Assembly: GCF_900187425.1 (NCBI RefSeq)
Contig: NZ_FYDJ01000033.1
Coordinates: forward strand, 1-45,990
Length of the DNA stretch: 45,990 nucleotides
Source of the DNA: Pseudomonas sp. Irchel s3h14
GTDB lineage: Bacteria > Pseudomonadota > Gammaproteobacteria > Pseudomonadales > Pseudomonadaceae
Direction: 5' to 3'
Position numbers and translations under genes: made by a program. Below the pieces are notes generated by a model, which was given only the letters and a program-made list of their open reading frames with translations, ran no database searches and was not told where the DNA came from. Positions 17,209-25,199 of the stretch are shown here, piece by piece. Each line of letters opens with the position of its first letter. Position 1 is the first letter of the stretch.

Positions 17209-18527
17209 ATTCAGTAATGGTGGTCGACGACGAAAGCAGTATTCGCAACGCGGTCGAACAATGGCTGAGCCTGTCGGGGTTCGAGGTGCAATTGTTCAGT
17301 CGCGCCGATGAGTGCCTGGCGCAGCTGCCCAAGCATTTCCCCGGGGTGATCCTCAGCGATGTGCGCATGCCGGGCATGACCGGCCTGGAACTGCTGGCCG
17401 AGGTTCAGCGGCGCGACGCCGACTTGCCGGTGATTCTGCTGACCGGTCACGGCGATGTGCCGATGGCGGTCGAAGCGATGCGCGATGGCGCCTACGACTT
17501 CCTTGAAAAACCCTTCAGCCCCGAAACCCTGCTCGGCAGTCTGCGCCGTGCGCTGGACAAGCGGCGGCTGGTGCTGGAAAACCGCGCCCTGCACGAGCAG
17601 GCGGACAATCGCGCCAAACTCGATTCGACGTTGCTGGGCGTGTCCCGTGGTTTACAGACCCTGCGTCGGCAAGTGCTGGACCTGGCGACGCTGCCGGTCA
17701 ATGTGTTGATTCGTGGTGAAACCGGCAGCGGCAAGGAATTGGTTGCCCGTTGCCTGCACGACTTTGGTCCGCGTGCCGACAAACCGTTTGTGGCATTGAA
17801 CTGTGCGGCGATACCCGAGCAGTTGTTCGAGGCCGAGCTGTTCGGCCATGAGAGCGGCGCGTTCACCGGCGCCTCGGGCAAACGCATCGGCAAGCTCGAA
17901 TACGCCGACGGCGGCACGCTGTTTCTCGATGAAATCGAAAGCATGCCGCTGGCCCAGCAGGTGAAATTGCTGCGGGTATTGCAGGAGCAGAAGCTGGAGC
18001 GGTTGGGCTCCAATCAGAGCATCCGCGTGGATTTGCGAATCATCGCCGCGACCAAACCCGACTTGCTGGACGAAGCCCGGGCCGGACGCTTTCGCGAGGA
18101 CCTGGCCTATCGGTTGAACGTGGCCGAGTTGCGGCTGCCGCCGTTGCGCGAGCGGCGTGAAGACATTCCACTGTTGTTCGAGTCGTTTGCACAAAAGGCC
18201 GCCGAGCGTTTGGGGCGCACTTTTCCACCGCTGAGCGGCCCGCAGTTGAGCCACCTGTTGAGCCACGACTGGCCCGGCAATGTGCGCGAATTGGCAAACG
18301 TTGCTGAGCGACAGGTGCTGGGACTGGGCGAGCCGGAACCGGCGGGGATTGATCCTGGGCAATCGCTGGCGGCGCAACAGGAAGCGTTTGAAGCGCATTG
18401 TTTGCGCGCGGCGTTGACCCGGCATAAGGGCGATGTGAAAGCAGTATTGGAAGAGCTGCAGCTGCCGCGCCGGACGTTCAATGAAAAGATGCAGCGGCAT
18501 GGCCTGACGCGCGAGATGTTCATCTAA
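17202..18527 (+). CDS. mifR: sigma-54-dependent response regulator, MifR/DctD type
   Basis: An NtrC-family activator of 441 residues. The receiver domain (about 4-120) has the phospho-acceptor Asp53 (SDVRMPGMTG). The AAA+ domain (about 140-370) has Walker A GETGSGKE, the sigma-54 contact loop GAFTGA (219-224) and Walker B GGTLFLDEI. The C-terminal Fis-type helix-turn-helix lies in the last 45 residues (KGDVKAVLEELQLPRRTFNEKM). The start overlaps the kinase stop. The GG-N10-GC promoter and upstream inverted repeats at 18658-18757 are the obvious targets, which would make the downstream permease its regulated gene. DctD for C4-dicarboxylates is the alternative name; the MFS rather than DctA/DctP neighbour argues against it. 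Confidence 0.88.
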   Translation: MLNSVMVVDDESSIRNAVEQWLSLSGFEVQLFSRADECLAQLPKHFPGVILSDVRMPGMTGLELLAEVQRRDADLPVILLTGHGDVPMAVEAMRDGAYDFLEKPFSPETLLGSLRRALDKRRLVLENRALHEQADNRAKLDSTLLGVSRGLQTLRRQVLDLATLPVNVLIRGETGSGKELVARCLHDFGPRADKPFVALNCAAIPEQLFEAELFGHESGAFTGASGKRIGKLEYADGGTLFLDEIESMPLAQQVKLLRVLQEQKLERLGSNQSIRVDLRIIAATKPDLLDEARAGRFREDLAYRLNVAELRLPPLRERREDIPLLFESFAQKAAERLGRTFPPLSGPQLSHLLSHDWPGNVRELANVAERQVLGLGEPEPAGIDPGQSLAAQQEAFEAHCLRAALTRHKGDVKAVLEELQLPRRTFNEKMQRHGLTREMFI

Positions 18528-18538
18528 CCCATCACACT

Positions 18539-18646
18539 GATCGTTCCCACGCTCCGCGTGGGAATGCCTCAACGGACGCTCCGCGTTCGGCTTTTGGGAC
18601 GCAGAGCGTCCCGGGCTGCATTCCCACGCGGAGCGTGGGAACGATC
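18539..18646 (-). repeat. 108-bp composite palindromic repeat, copy 2
   Basis: This is the reverse-complement orientation of the element at 2880. It lies directly after the mifR stop and before the sigma-54 promoter of the permease, where it may end or trim the mifSR transcript. Confidence 0.92.
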
Positions 18647-18657
18647 AGGTTCGGCGA

Positions 18658-18700
18658 AAATCCGCTTGCCACCCTGCGCACCATAAGCGGATTTCCGCTT
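18658..18700. promoter_or_regulatory. candidate MifR enhancer sites
   Basis: AAATCCGCTT (18658-18667) and AAGCGGATTT (18685-18694) form a perfect 10-bp inverted repeat with a 17-bp spacer. The right arm also makes a second dyad, AAGCGG-ATTT-CCGCTT (18685-18700). They lie about 45-90 bases upstream of the sigma-54 promoter, where NtrC-type activators bind. Confidence 0.6.
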
Positions 18701-18740
18701 ACTCAAGTTTCAAAACCCCTCTAAACCGGCCCTCCTCCCG

Positions 18741-18757
18741 TTGGCACAGCTCCTGCT
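18741..18757 (+). promoter_or_regulatory. sigma-54 promoter of the permease gene
   Basis: TTGGCACAGCTCCTGCT contains TGGCAC and TGC with exactly ten bases between the invariant GG and GC. It ends about 61 bases before the permease start and is oriented toward it. An NtrC-type regulator is encoded directly upstream. Confidence 0.8.
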
Positions 18758-18818
18758 ATAGCCCAAGCAGGCTGCGTTTCAACGCGCTCCACAAAAACAA
18801 TTAAATGAAGGATCCGTC

Positions 18819-20138
18819 ATGGATAACTCACAAACCCTGCCTCTTGGGTCGGCAGCTACGCCTGCCAAAGAAAGAACCACTGCCAGTCGCATCAAATCGA
18901 TCTTCAGCGGCTCTGTCGGCAACATGGTCGAGTGGTACGACTGGTACGTCTACGCCGCCTTCTCCCTGTACTTCGCCAAGGCCTTTTTCCCCAAAGGCGA
19001 CACCACCGCACAACTGCTGAACACCGCCGCGATCTTCGCCGTGGGCTTCCTGATGCGCCCGATCGGTGGCTGGCTGATGGGCCTCTACGCCGACAAGGCC
19101 GGTCGCAAGAAAGCACTGATGGCTTCGGTGTACCTGATGTGTTTCGGCTCGCTGCTGATCGCCCTGAGCCCGGGTTATGAAACCATTGGCATCGGCGCAC
19201 CGATCCTGCTGATTTTCGCCCGTTTGCTGCAAGGCCTGTCGGTCGGTGGCGAGTACGGCACCTCGGCGACGTACCTCAGCGAGATGGCGACCAAGGATCG
19301 TCGCGGTTTCTACTCCAGCTTCCAGTACGTGACCCTGATCTCCGGTCAGCTCATCGCGTTGGCGGTGCTGATCGTGCTGCAACAGACCCTGACCACTGAA
19401 GAGCTGTACGCCTGGGGCTGGCGCATCCCGTTCGCCATCGGCGCACTGTGTGCCGTGGTCGCGCTGTACTTGCGTCGTGGCATGGAAGAAACCGAGTCGT
19501 TCACCAAGAAAGAGAAGGCCAAGGAAAGCGCCATGCGCACCTTGATGCGCCATCCGAAGGAACTGATGACCGTGGTCGGCCTGACCATGGGCGGCACCCT
19601 GGCGTTCTACACCTACACCACGTACATGCAGAAATACCTGGTGAACACTGTCGGCATGAGCATCTCCGACTCCACCACTATTTCGGCCGCCACACTGTTC
19701 CTGTTCATGTGCCTGCAACCGATCATTGGCGGGCTCTCGGATAAAGTCGGTCGCCGGCCAATCCTGATTGCCTTCGGTATTCTCGGGACGCTGTTCACCG
19801 TGCCGATCCTGACCACCCTGCACACCGTGCAAACCTGGTGGGGCGCGTTCTTCCTGATCATGGCAGCGCTGATCATCGTCAGCGGCTACACCTCGATCAA
19901 CGCGGTGGTCAAAGCCGAACTGTTCCCGACCGAAATCCGTGCGCTGGGCGTCGGCCTGCCGTACGCGCTGACCGTGTCGATCTTCGGCGGCACCGCTGAA
20001 TACATCGCACTGTGGTTCAAGAGCATCGGCATGGAAACCGGTTACTACTGGTATGTCACCGCGTGTATTGCCGTGTCGTTGCTGGTCTACGTGACCATGA
20101 AAGACACCCGCAAGCATTCGCGGATCGAGACGGACTGA
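18819..20138 (+). CDS. kgtP: MFS dicarboxylate permease, alpha-ketoglutarate (KgtP) type
   Basis: A 439-residue major facilitator of the metabolite:H+ symporter family with about 12 membrane helices. Family motifs are GNMVEWYDWYVYA near the N-terminus, RPIGGWLMGLYADKAGRKKAL (loop 2-3) and RLLQGLSVGGEYGTSATYLSE. The last resembles KgtP, ShiA and ProP. AAGGA precedes the ATG. The sigma-54 promoter, the enhancer-like repeats and the adjacent MifS/MifR-type system point to uptake of a C5-dicarboxylate such as alpha-ketoglutarate, as for PA5530 in P. aeruginosa. Substrate is inferred from context; citrate or shikimate cannot be excluded by sequence alone. Confidence 0.85.
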   Translation: MDNSQTLPLGSAATPAKERTTASRIKSIFSGSVGNMVEWYDWYVYAAFSLYFAKAFFPKGDTTAQLLNTAAIFAVGFLMRPIGGWLMGLYADKAGRKKALMASVYLMCFGSLLIALSPGYETIGIGAPILLIFARLLQGLSVGGEYGTSATYLSEMATKDRRGFYSSFQYVTLISGQLIALAVLIVLQQTLTTEELYAWGWRIPFAIGALCAVVALYLRRGMEETESFTKKEKAKESAMRTLMRHPKELMTVVGLTMGGTLAFYTYTTYMQKYLVNTVGMSISDSTTISAATLFLFMCLQPIIGGLSDKVGRRPILIAFGILGTLFTVPILTTLHTVQTWWGAFFLIMAALIIVSGYTSINAVVKAELFPTEIRALGVGLPYALTVSIFGGTAEYIALWFKSIGMETGYYWYVTACIAVSLLVYVTMKDTRKHSRIETD

Positions 20139-20153
20139 GTCCGCCAGCGACAC

Positions 20154-20190
20154 AAAAAAGGGGCAGACCTGGCAAAGGTCTGTCCCTTTT
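20154..20190 (+). terminator. intrinsic terminator after the permease gene
   Basis: AAAAAGGGGCAGACCT pairs with AGGTCTGTCCCTTTT (one G-U) across a five-base loop, 16 bases after the stop. The A and T flanks make it a good bidirectional terminator. Confidence 0.9.
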
Positions 20191-20344
20191 CATTGACGCT
20201 GAAAGCGTGCGATCAAGACAAGTAAGGTGCGCCACGAACAATTTGTCACATAAGCAAAAGAGCGAATTAATCAGCGGTTAACGCCCTCCACGGACTCTCC
20301 TCGCCGATTCATTGCATTGTGCAAGCGAACCTGGAGTACACACC

Positions 20345-20548
20345 ATGAAAACCCAACTGATCCTCGCCCTGACCCTCTCTGTACTGGCCGCCAATACCTT
20401 CGCCGCTGACGGTTACGATCGCACCGGCTCTGCCGCTTTCACCTTAGGAAGTGGCGCTGCAGTCGCCTCCGCTGGAAACGATCGCACTGACTCAGCCGAG
20501 GTCGCTTCCGACGGCGCCGATCACACCGAGGCAGCCCGTACCAACTGA
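20345..20548 (+). CDS. small secreted protein with DRTxSA repeats
   Basis: A 67-residue product. A typical Sec signal peptide (MKTQLILALTLSVLAANTFA) precedes a mature part of about 46 residues, rich in Ala, Asp, Thr and Ser, with the recurring pattern YDRTGSA, NDRTDSA, DHTEAA. Mature charge is acidic. Small periplasmic proteins of this style recur in Pseudomonas and are sometimes labelled phage infection proteins; I cannot support a function. The start at 20345 follows TGGAGTA; the frame continues upstream to 20312 without a signal peptide at that start. Confidence 0.65.
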   Translation: MKTQLILALTLSVLAANTFAADGYDRTGSAAFTLGSGAAVASAGNDRTDSAEVASDGADHTEAARTN

Positions 20549-20626
20549 TCTCACTCTGGAAATTACTCGTCAGCCCTTGCACTATGGCCGTCTTCGCTAC
20601 GAACCGAATTCAGGAACCCCCATGCC

Positions 20627-21256
20627 ATGGCTGACGACATCCATTACTACGAACCCGCCAACGGCCACGGACTGCCGCATGACCCGTTCAATGCCATCGT
20701 CGGCCCGCGTCCCATTGGCTGGATTTCCTCTCAGGATGCCAATGGCCGCCTGAACCTGGCGCCTTATAGTTTCTTCAACGCGTTCAACTACATTCCGCCG
20801 ATCATTGGGTTTTCCAGTGTCGGGCGCAAAGACAGCCTGAATAACATCGAGCGAACCGGCGAATTTGCCTGGAACCTGGCGACCCGTCCGCTGGCCGAGC
20901 AGATGAACCAGTGCTCTGCCATGGTCGGGCCTGAGGTCAACGAGTTCGAACTGTCCGGGCTAACCCCGGCAGCGTCGAAAATCATTCAGGTGCCGCGCGT
21001 CGCCGAAAGCCCGGTGTCCTTTGAATGCAAAGTCACGCAGATCATTCAGTTGCAGCGGGCCGATGGCAACGTGGTGCCGAGCTGGCTGATTCTCGGCGAA
21101 GTGGTCGCCGTGCATATCGCCAAGTGGCTATTGAAGGATGGGGTGTACGACACCGCCGCGGCAGAACCGATTCTGCGCGGCGGCGGGCCAGCGGATTATT
21201 TCCAGCTGGGGCCTGAGGCGTTGTTCAAGATGTATCGCCCGGGGGCGGTCAAGTAA
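20627..21256 (+). CDS. flavin reductase-like split-barrel protein
   Basis: A 209-residue protein of the flavin reductase-like domain family (FMN-binding split barrel, DIM6/NTAB type). The N-terminal stretch PFNAIVGPRPIGWISS and APYSFFNAFNYIPPIIGFSS are the usual flavin-binding signatures, and the C-terminal GGGPADYF segment is typical of this subgroup. Such proteins reduce FMN or FAD with NAD(P)H or carry flavin for an oxygenase. No partner oxygenase lies nearby apart from the ABM-domain gene at 21530. It ends directly against the convergent gene at 21257 with no intervening base, so no room exists for a terminator between them. Confidence 0.88.
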   Translation: MADDIHYYEPANGHGLPHDPFNAIVGPRPIGWISSQDANGRLNLAPYSFFNAFNYIPPIIGFSSVGRKDSLNNIERTGEFAWNLATRPLAEQMNQCSAMVGPEVNEFELSGLTPAASKIIQVPRVAESPVSFECKVTQIIQLQRADGNVVPSWLILGEVVAVHIAKWLLKDGVYDTAAAEPILRGGGPADYFQLGPEALFKMYRPGAVK

Positions 21257-21487
21257 TTACCAGATCAGGTCGCCGTCTTCGCTGACGTCCCTTAGACGGG
21301 TCAGCTCTTTGGCTGCGGCCTCATCGGCCTCATGGGCAGTTTTGAAGGTCTGTTCTTCGAGCAGCTTGTGAAAGCGCGGTGCGCCCGAACCACCGATGGC
21401 CTTGGTGGCGATTGCGGCGTGATAACCGCCTTCACGGGGTACTACGGCAGATACGGCTTCGAAGGTTTCAAAGGCTTTGCGTGCCAT
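21257..21487 (-). CDS. conserved small hypothetical protein
   Basis: A 76-residue, mildly acidic, soluble protein without membrane segment or signal. The only visible features are a central FHKLLEEQTFKTAHEADEAAAKEL helix pair and a strand-rich N-terminus. I do not recognise a family. It abuts the flavin reductase-like gene tail to tail and lies 42 bases downstream of the ABM-domain gene, with which it is probably co-transcribed. Confidence 0.6.
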   Translation of the reverse strand: MARKAFETFEAVSAVVPREGGYHAAIATKAIGGSGAPRFHKLLEEQTFKTAHEADEAAAKELTRLRDVSEDGDLIW

Positions 21488-21529
21488 GTCGCGGATCCTG
21501 GCTGAATGGAGAATTGAGCCATTAAACCC

Positions 21530-21883
21530 TCAACCGGCCAGTTTGTGTACCGGTGCCTGTGGGTGGCTGAGCGCCTGGCCCACCGAGACGTCCTTGAAGG
21601 TATGGAAATCCAGGCTGTTGACCACCATCTCCTGAACCAGCTCGGCAAAAATATCCATGGCCGGGCTACTGAAATAGGCCGTCATGGCCTGCTGATTGAC
21701 CCAGAAACCGGACACCAGCCACAACTCGGGATCGCATTGCGATTGCTGCAAGGCAAAGCTCAAGCAACCCGGGGCGCTGCGAGACGGCTCGATCAACGCG
21801 CTGAGGCGCGCACCGAGCTCCGCCGAACGCCCGGCGCGGGCACGAACAAAAGCCATATGACTGACGGGGATCTGCGTAGACAT
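21530..21883 (-). CDS. antibiotic biosynthesis monooxygenase (ABM) domain protein
   Basis: A 117-residue ferredoxin-like alpha/beta protein. The N-terminal strand HMAFVRARAGRSAELGARL and the FALQQSQCDPELWLVSGFW core are typical of the ABM dimeric barrel, found in quinol monooxygenases and heme-degrading relatives. The heme-contact asparagine of IsdG types is not evident, so a quinone- or small-molecule oxygenase is more likely. The ATG at 21883 is chosen over the in-frame TTG at 21889, because GGGAGG lies seven bases upstream of it. It is divergent from the AraC gene at 22219, a likely regulator. Confidence 0.8.
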   Translation of the reverse strand: MSTQIPVSHMAFVRARAGRSAELGARLSALIEPSRSAPGCLSFALQQSQCDPELWLVSGFWVNQQAMTAYFSSPAMDIFAELVQEMVVNSLDFHTFKDVSVGQALSHPQAPVHKLAG

Positions 21884-22218
21884 GTTCAACCCTCCCAGGT
21901 ACTCGAGTGGCAGCCGTGGGACGGGCTGCGACAGGATCCAAGATTAAGCGCGCCCCTTCCATCGCGGTTAGTCGATTCCTGCCGGCTTGTTGCACAATCC
22001 TGCGAAGCTGCACCCCGTACCTGTAACAACGCGTGAATCCTGTATCAGGGTTGAAACACGACTTTCAAGCAAGTATTCCCGGCCATGCGCTGCCATAGCC
22101 GCGCAACACCTCAACCCCGTGCAGAATCAGGCAAGCTTTTGGCAGGATGTGTCTACCGCTGTTGTTTGCACAAACTTAAGCTCAGCTCATTACCAACGCC
22201 TCACCGAGGATGCCTTGC
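21884..22218. other. divergent intergenic region, ABM gene / araC-type gene
   Basis: This 335-base stretch contains no supported gene. It must hold both promoters. The only structure I see is the short inverted pair GTTTG-CA-CAAAC near 22165 and AT-richer sequence around 22170-22195. No repeat element of the families seen elsewhere is present. Confidence 0.5.
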
Positions 22219-23148
22219 ATGTCGTCGCTCGATCACTTTGAAGCCCCGCTGGACGCCGACATGGAGAAACAGCGCGCGGAACTGGCCGCCATCATCCGCC
22301 GCAACACTCAGGAGGATGGCACTTATGCGACTGCCGTCGGCTCGCTCTTCATGTCTCGCCATAGCAAGTCCCATGAGTTTGCCCCGGTACTGGCGCAACC
22401 CGCGCTGTGCATCATGGCGCAGGGGCGAAAAGAGGTCAGGCTGGCCGATGAATACTTCAATTACGATCCGCTGAATTACCTGGTGGTCTCAGTCTCGATG
22501 CCCTTGAGCGGACGAGTGGTGAACGTCACGTCTGAAGAACCGATCCTCGCGGTGCGGCTGGATATTGATCCGGCGGAAATCTCCGCGCTGATCGCCGACG
22601 CTGGCCCTTTGGGCGTACCGACCCGCCCTACCGGCCGTGGACTGTATGTCGAACGGATCGACACCGCGATGCTCGACGCGGTGTTGCGTCTGGCACGTTT
22701 GCTGGATGCGCCGAAAGACATCGCCATGCTCGCACCGCTGATTCGCCGGGAGATTCTTTATCGGTTGTTGCGCAGCCAGCAGGGCCATCGGCTGTACGAA
22801 ATCGCTATCGCCAACAGCCAGAGCCATCGCATCAGCCAGGCGATCAAATGGCTCAACGGCAACTATGAACAGCCTCTGCGCATCGATGATCTGGCGAAGG
22901 AAGTGAACCTGAGCGTGTCGACGTTGCATCACCGGTTCAAGGCGATGACGGCGATGAGTCCGTTGCAGTATCAGAAGCAACTGCGCCTGCAAGAAGCGCG
23001 GCGGTTGATGCTCGCGGAAGGGTTGGAGGCTTCGGCGGCGGGGTATCGGGTCGGGTATGAAAGCCCTTCGCAATTCAGCCGTGAGTACAGCCGATTGTTC
23101 GGGGCGCCGCCGCTCCGGGATTTGGCGCGGTTGCGGTTGAGTGTTTAG
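22219..23148 (+). CDS. AraC-family transcriptional regulator
   Basis: A 309-residue regulator. The N-terminal AraC_N cupin-like half (about 15-190; note QPALCIMAQGRKEVRLADE and PLNYLVVSVSMPLSG) is of the kind found in regulators next to aldehyde or alcohol oxidoreductase genes. The C-terminal double helix-turn-helix runs from about 205 to 300 (LAKEVNLSVSTLHHRFKAMTAMSPLQYQKQLRLQEA, then VGYESPSQFSREYSRLFG). ATG at 22219 is preferred over 22210, because GAGG directly abuts the earlier codon. It probably controls the divergent ABM-domain gene and possibly the flavin reductase-like gene; the effector is unknown. Confidence 0.88.
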   Translation: MSSLDHFEAPLDADMEKQRAELAAIIRRNTQEDGTYATAVGSLFMSRHSKSHEFAPVLAQPALCIMAQGRKEVRLADEYFNYDPLNYLVVSVSMPLSGRVVNVTSEEPILAVRLDIDPAEISALIADAGPLGVPTRPTGRGLYVERIDTAMLDAVLRLARLLDAPKDIAMLAPLIRREILYRLLRSQQGHRLYEIAIANSQSHRISQAIKWLNGNYEQPLRIDDLAKEVNLSVSTLHHRFKAMTAMSPLQYQKQLRLQEARRLMLAEGLEASAAGYRVGYESPSQFSREYSRLFGAPPLRDLARLRLSV

Positions 23149-23171
23149 CGAAAATTTGTGTTGGTTGTGCC

Positions 23172-23255
23172 GGCCCTATCGCGAGCAAGCTCGCTCCCAC
23201 ATTGGATCGGTGTACACCAGAACCCTGTGGGAGCGAGCTTGCTCGCGATGGGGCC
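23172..23255. repeat. REP-type inverted pair
   Basis: Two arms of about 30 bp, starting GGCCCTATCGCGAGCAAGCT and ending in the near reverse complement, flank 24 bases. The core TCGCGAGCAAGCTCGCTCCCAC is typical of fluorescent pseudomonad REPs. It lies between the convergent araC-type gene and the ABC ATPase gene and could terminate both. Confidence 0.85.
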
Positions 23256-23279
23256 AGTGAAGGCAAACCACCTCTAATG

Positions 23280-24335
23280 TCAGGCGCCGAGTACTCGGCA
23301 CGCCTCGGCAGGAAGGGTCACCGACACCGGATTCCCAATGCTCAACCCAAACCCCTGACACGGCGTGCTCAATGCCGTAAACGACACCCCGGAACACTCC
23401 ACGGTCGTCTCAATCGTCGCGCCAATATCACGCACGAACGTCACCTTGCCGAGCAACCGATTCCCCGCCGTCGCCTGTGGATGCGACAGTTGCAGGTCCT
23501 CAGGGCGAATCAGCATCTTCACTTTTTCACCCACCACGATGCTGCTGCAGATCGGCACTTCCAGCGCATCGCCACCCGGCAGCCCGATCTTGCCGTTACC
23601 CAGTGCGGTGGCCGGGAAGATATTGCCCGAGCCGATAAAGTCCGCGACAAATTCATTGGCCGGGTGACGATAAATCTCGATCGGCGTGCCCACCTGCTGC
23701 ACCCGATGCTCACCCAATACCACAACGATATCAGCCATGGTCATGGCTTCACGCTGGTCGTGGGTCACCATGATGGTGGTGATGTTCAAGCGTTGTTGCA
23801 GCTGACGGATTTCCACCTGCATCGATTCACGCAGCTTGGCGTCCAGCGCCGACAGCGGTTCGTCGAGCAGGAGGATTTTCGGGTGATTGGCAATCGCCCG
23901 GGCAATCGCCACGCGCTGACGTTGACCACCAGAGAGTTTCGACACCGGACGGTCGATCATTTCCTGCAACTGAATCAGTTGCAGCAACTCCACCACCCGC
24001 GCCTGCTGATCAGCCTTGCTGACGCCACGCAGTTTCAGCGGATAGGCGATGTTCTCCCCCACCGTCATGTGCGGGAACAGCGCCAGCGATTGAAACACCA
24101 TGCCGAAATTACGTTGATGCGCAGGCGTATGGCCGATGTCTTCACCGTCCAGGCGAATCTCGCCACCGCTCAGGGTTTCGAGCCCTGCGATCATGCGCAG
24201 CAACGTGGTTTTGCCGCAGCCCGATGGGCCGAGGAAACACACCAGTTTGCCCTCAGGCAAATGCAGGTTTACATCCTTTACCGCGCAGGCCGAGCCGTAA
24301 TGTTTCTCGACGTTTTCCAGAATCAGACCAGTCAT
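23280..24335 (-). CDS. ABC transporter ATPase, polyamine/opine type
   Basis: A 351-residue ATPase that powers import through the two permeases encoded upstream. Walker A GPSGCGKTT, Q loop, signature LSGGQRQRVAIARA, Walker B ILLLDEPLSALD and switch histidine MVTHDQ are intact. A C-terminal TOBE domain (about 275-350) follows, as in PotA, PotG and AgtA proteins. The ATG at 24335 has GAGG six bases upstream; the frame extends to a TTG at 24347, which I reject. It is the last gene of the operon, 15 bases behind the second permease. Confidence 0.93.
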   Translation of the reverse strand: MTGLILENVEKHYGSACAVKDVNLHLPEGKLVCFLGPSGCGKTTLLRMIAGLETLSGGEIRLDGEDIGHTPAHQRNFGMVFQSLALFPHMTVGENIAYPLKLRGVSKADQQARVVELLQLIQLQEMIDRPVSKLSGGQRQRVAIARAIANHPKILLLDEPLSALDAKLRESMQVEIRQLQQRLNITTIMVTHDQREAMTMADIVVVLGEHRVQQVGTPIEIYRHPANEFVADFIGSGNIFPATALGNGKIGLPGGDALEVPICSSIVVGEKVKMLIRPEDLQLSHPQATAGNRLLGKVTFVRDIGATIETTVECSGVSFTALSTPCQGFGLSIGNPVSVTLPAEACRVLGA

Positions 24336-24350
24336 GTTGCACCTCAAGAA

Positions 24351-25199
24351 TCAGAACGAAACGCCACCTTCACCAACCAGCTTCTCCAGCGCCCAGATGA
24401 GGACGAAGTCGATCAGCACGATCAGCACGGCAAACGAGAAAACGGTTGGGTCGAGCGAAGACACGGTGCGGCTGTACATCCAGATCGGCACGGTCATGAC
24501 GTCGATGGTGTAGAGGAAGTAGGTCACGGTGAATTCGTTGAACGAGACGATGAATGCCAGCAGCATCCCCGCCAGAATCCCCGACTTCATCAGCGGCACT
24601 ACCACATCGATAATCGCCCGGGTCGGCGAAGCACCGAGCATCTGCGCGGCCTCTTCGACTTCGCTGCCGATGGAGAGCATCGCGGCGGTGCAGTTTTTCA
24701 CCACGAACGGTAGCGCCAGGATCACGTGGGCAATCACCAGCCGTGAGGTGGTCATCTGGAACGGCAGGCTGTCGAACACCAGCAGCAACGCCAGCCCCAA
24801 CACCACCATCGGAAACACCAGAGGCAGCGACATCAGTTGCAGCGCCACAGCCTTGCCGCGGAACTCGCAACGGGTCAGCGCGTAAGCCGCCGGCACTGCG
24901 ACGATCGTCGCGAACACCATGGTCAGGCACGCGACCATCAGGCTGGTGGTCATGGCTTTGCCGAGGCTCAGCACATCGCTTGCATCCGGCGACACGAAGG
25001 TGTGCCAGGCGGCCTTGTACCACTGCAGGCTGTAGCTGCTCGGCGGGAAGTCGAGGTTCGACGCACCGCTGAACGACATCACGATCATGGTCAGGATCGG
25101 CAACACCGCCAGCAGCAGGATGAAGCCCGACAGGATGCCGGCAAACTTGCCGGTCTCGCCGGGCAGCAGCCCATAACGTTTCTTGATCAGGGTGCTCAT
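24351..25199 (-). CDS. ABC transporter permease (PotC type)
   Basis: A 282-residue inner-membrane permease with about six helices. The ATPase-contact EAA loop reads EEAAQMLGASPTRAIIDVVVPLMKSG (about 185-210). N-terminal LLPGETGKFAGILSGFILLLAVLPILTMIVMSFS is the usual first helix. It overlaps the preceding permease gene by four bases (ATGA). Sequence class (polyamine, opine, 2-aminoethylphosphonate importers) is clear; the substrate is not. The linked decarboxylase and dehydrogenase suggest an arginine-derived or similar basic compound. Confidence 0.92.
   Translation of the reverse strand: MSTLIKKRYGLLPGETGKFAGILSGFILLLAVLPILTMIVMSFSGASNLDFPPSSYSLQWYKAAWHTFVSPDASDVLSLGKAMTTSLMVACLTMVFATIVAVPAAYALTRCEFRGKAVALQLMSLPLVFPMVVLGLALLLVFDSLPFQMTTSRLVIAHVILALPFVVKNCTAAMLSIGSEVEEAAQMLGASPTRAIIDVVVPLMKSGILAGMLLAFIVSFNEFTVTYFLYTIDVMTVPIWMYSRTVSSLDPTVFSFAVLIVLIDFVLIWALEKLVGEGGVSF

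Noticed and set aside
18828..20153. 441-residue frame antisense to the permease
   Set aside because: Shadow of an MFS gene with intact motifs, sigma-54 promoter and terminator on the plus strand.
23172..23255. Rho-independent terminator for the ABC operon
   Set aside because: The pair lacks T-tracts; REP identity explains it better, although it may still affect termination.
23202..24713. 503-residue plus-strand frame over the ABC ATPase
   Set aside because: It lies opposite a gene with all Walker motifs; it is a shadow frame.
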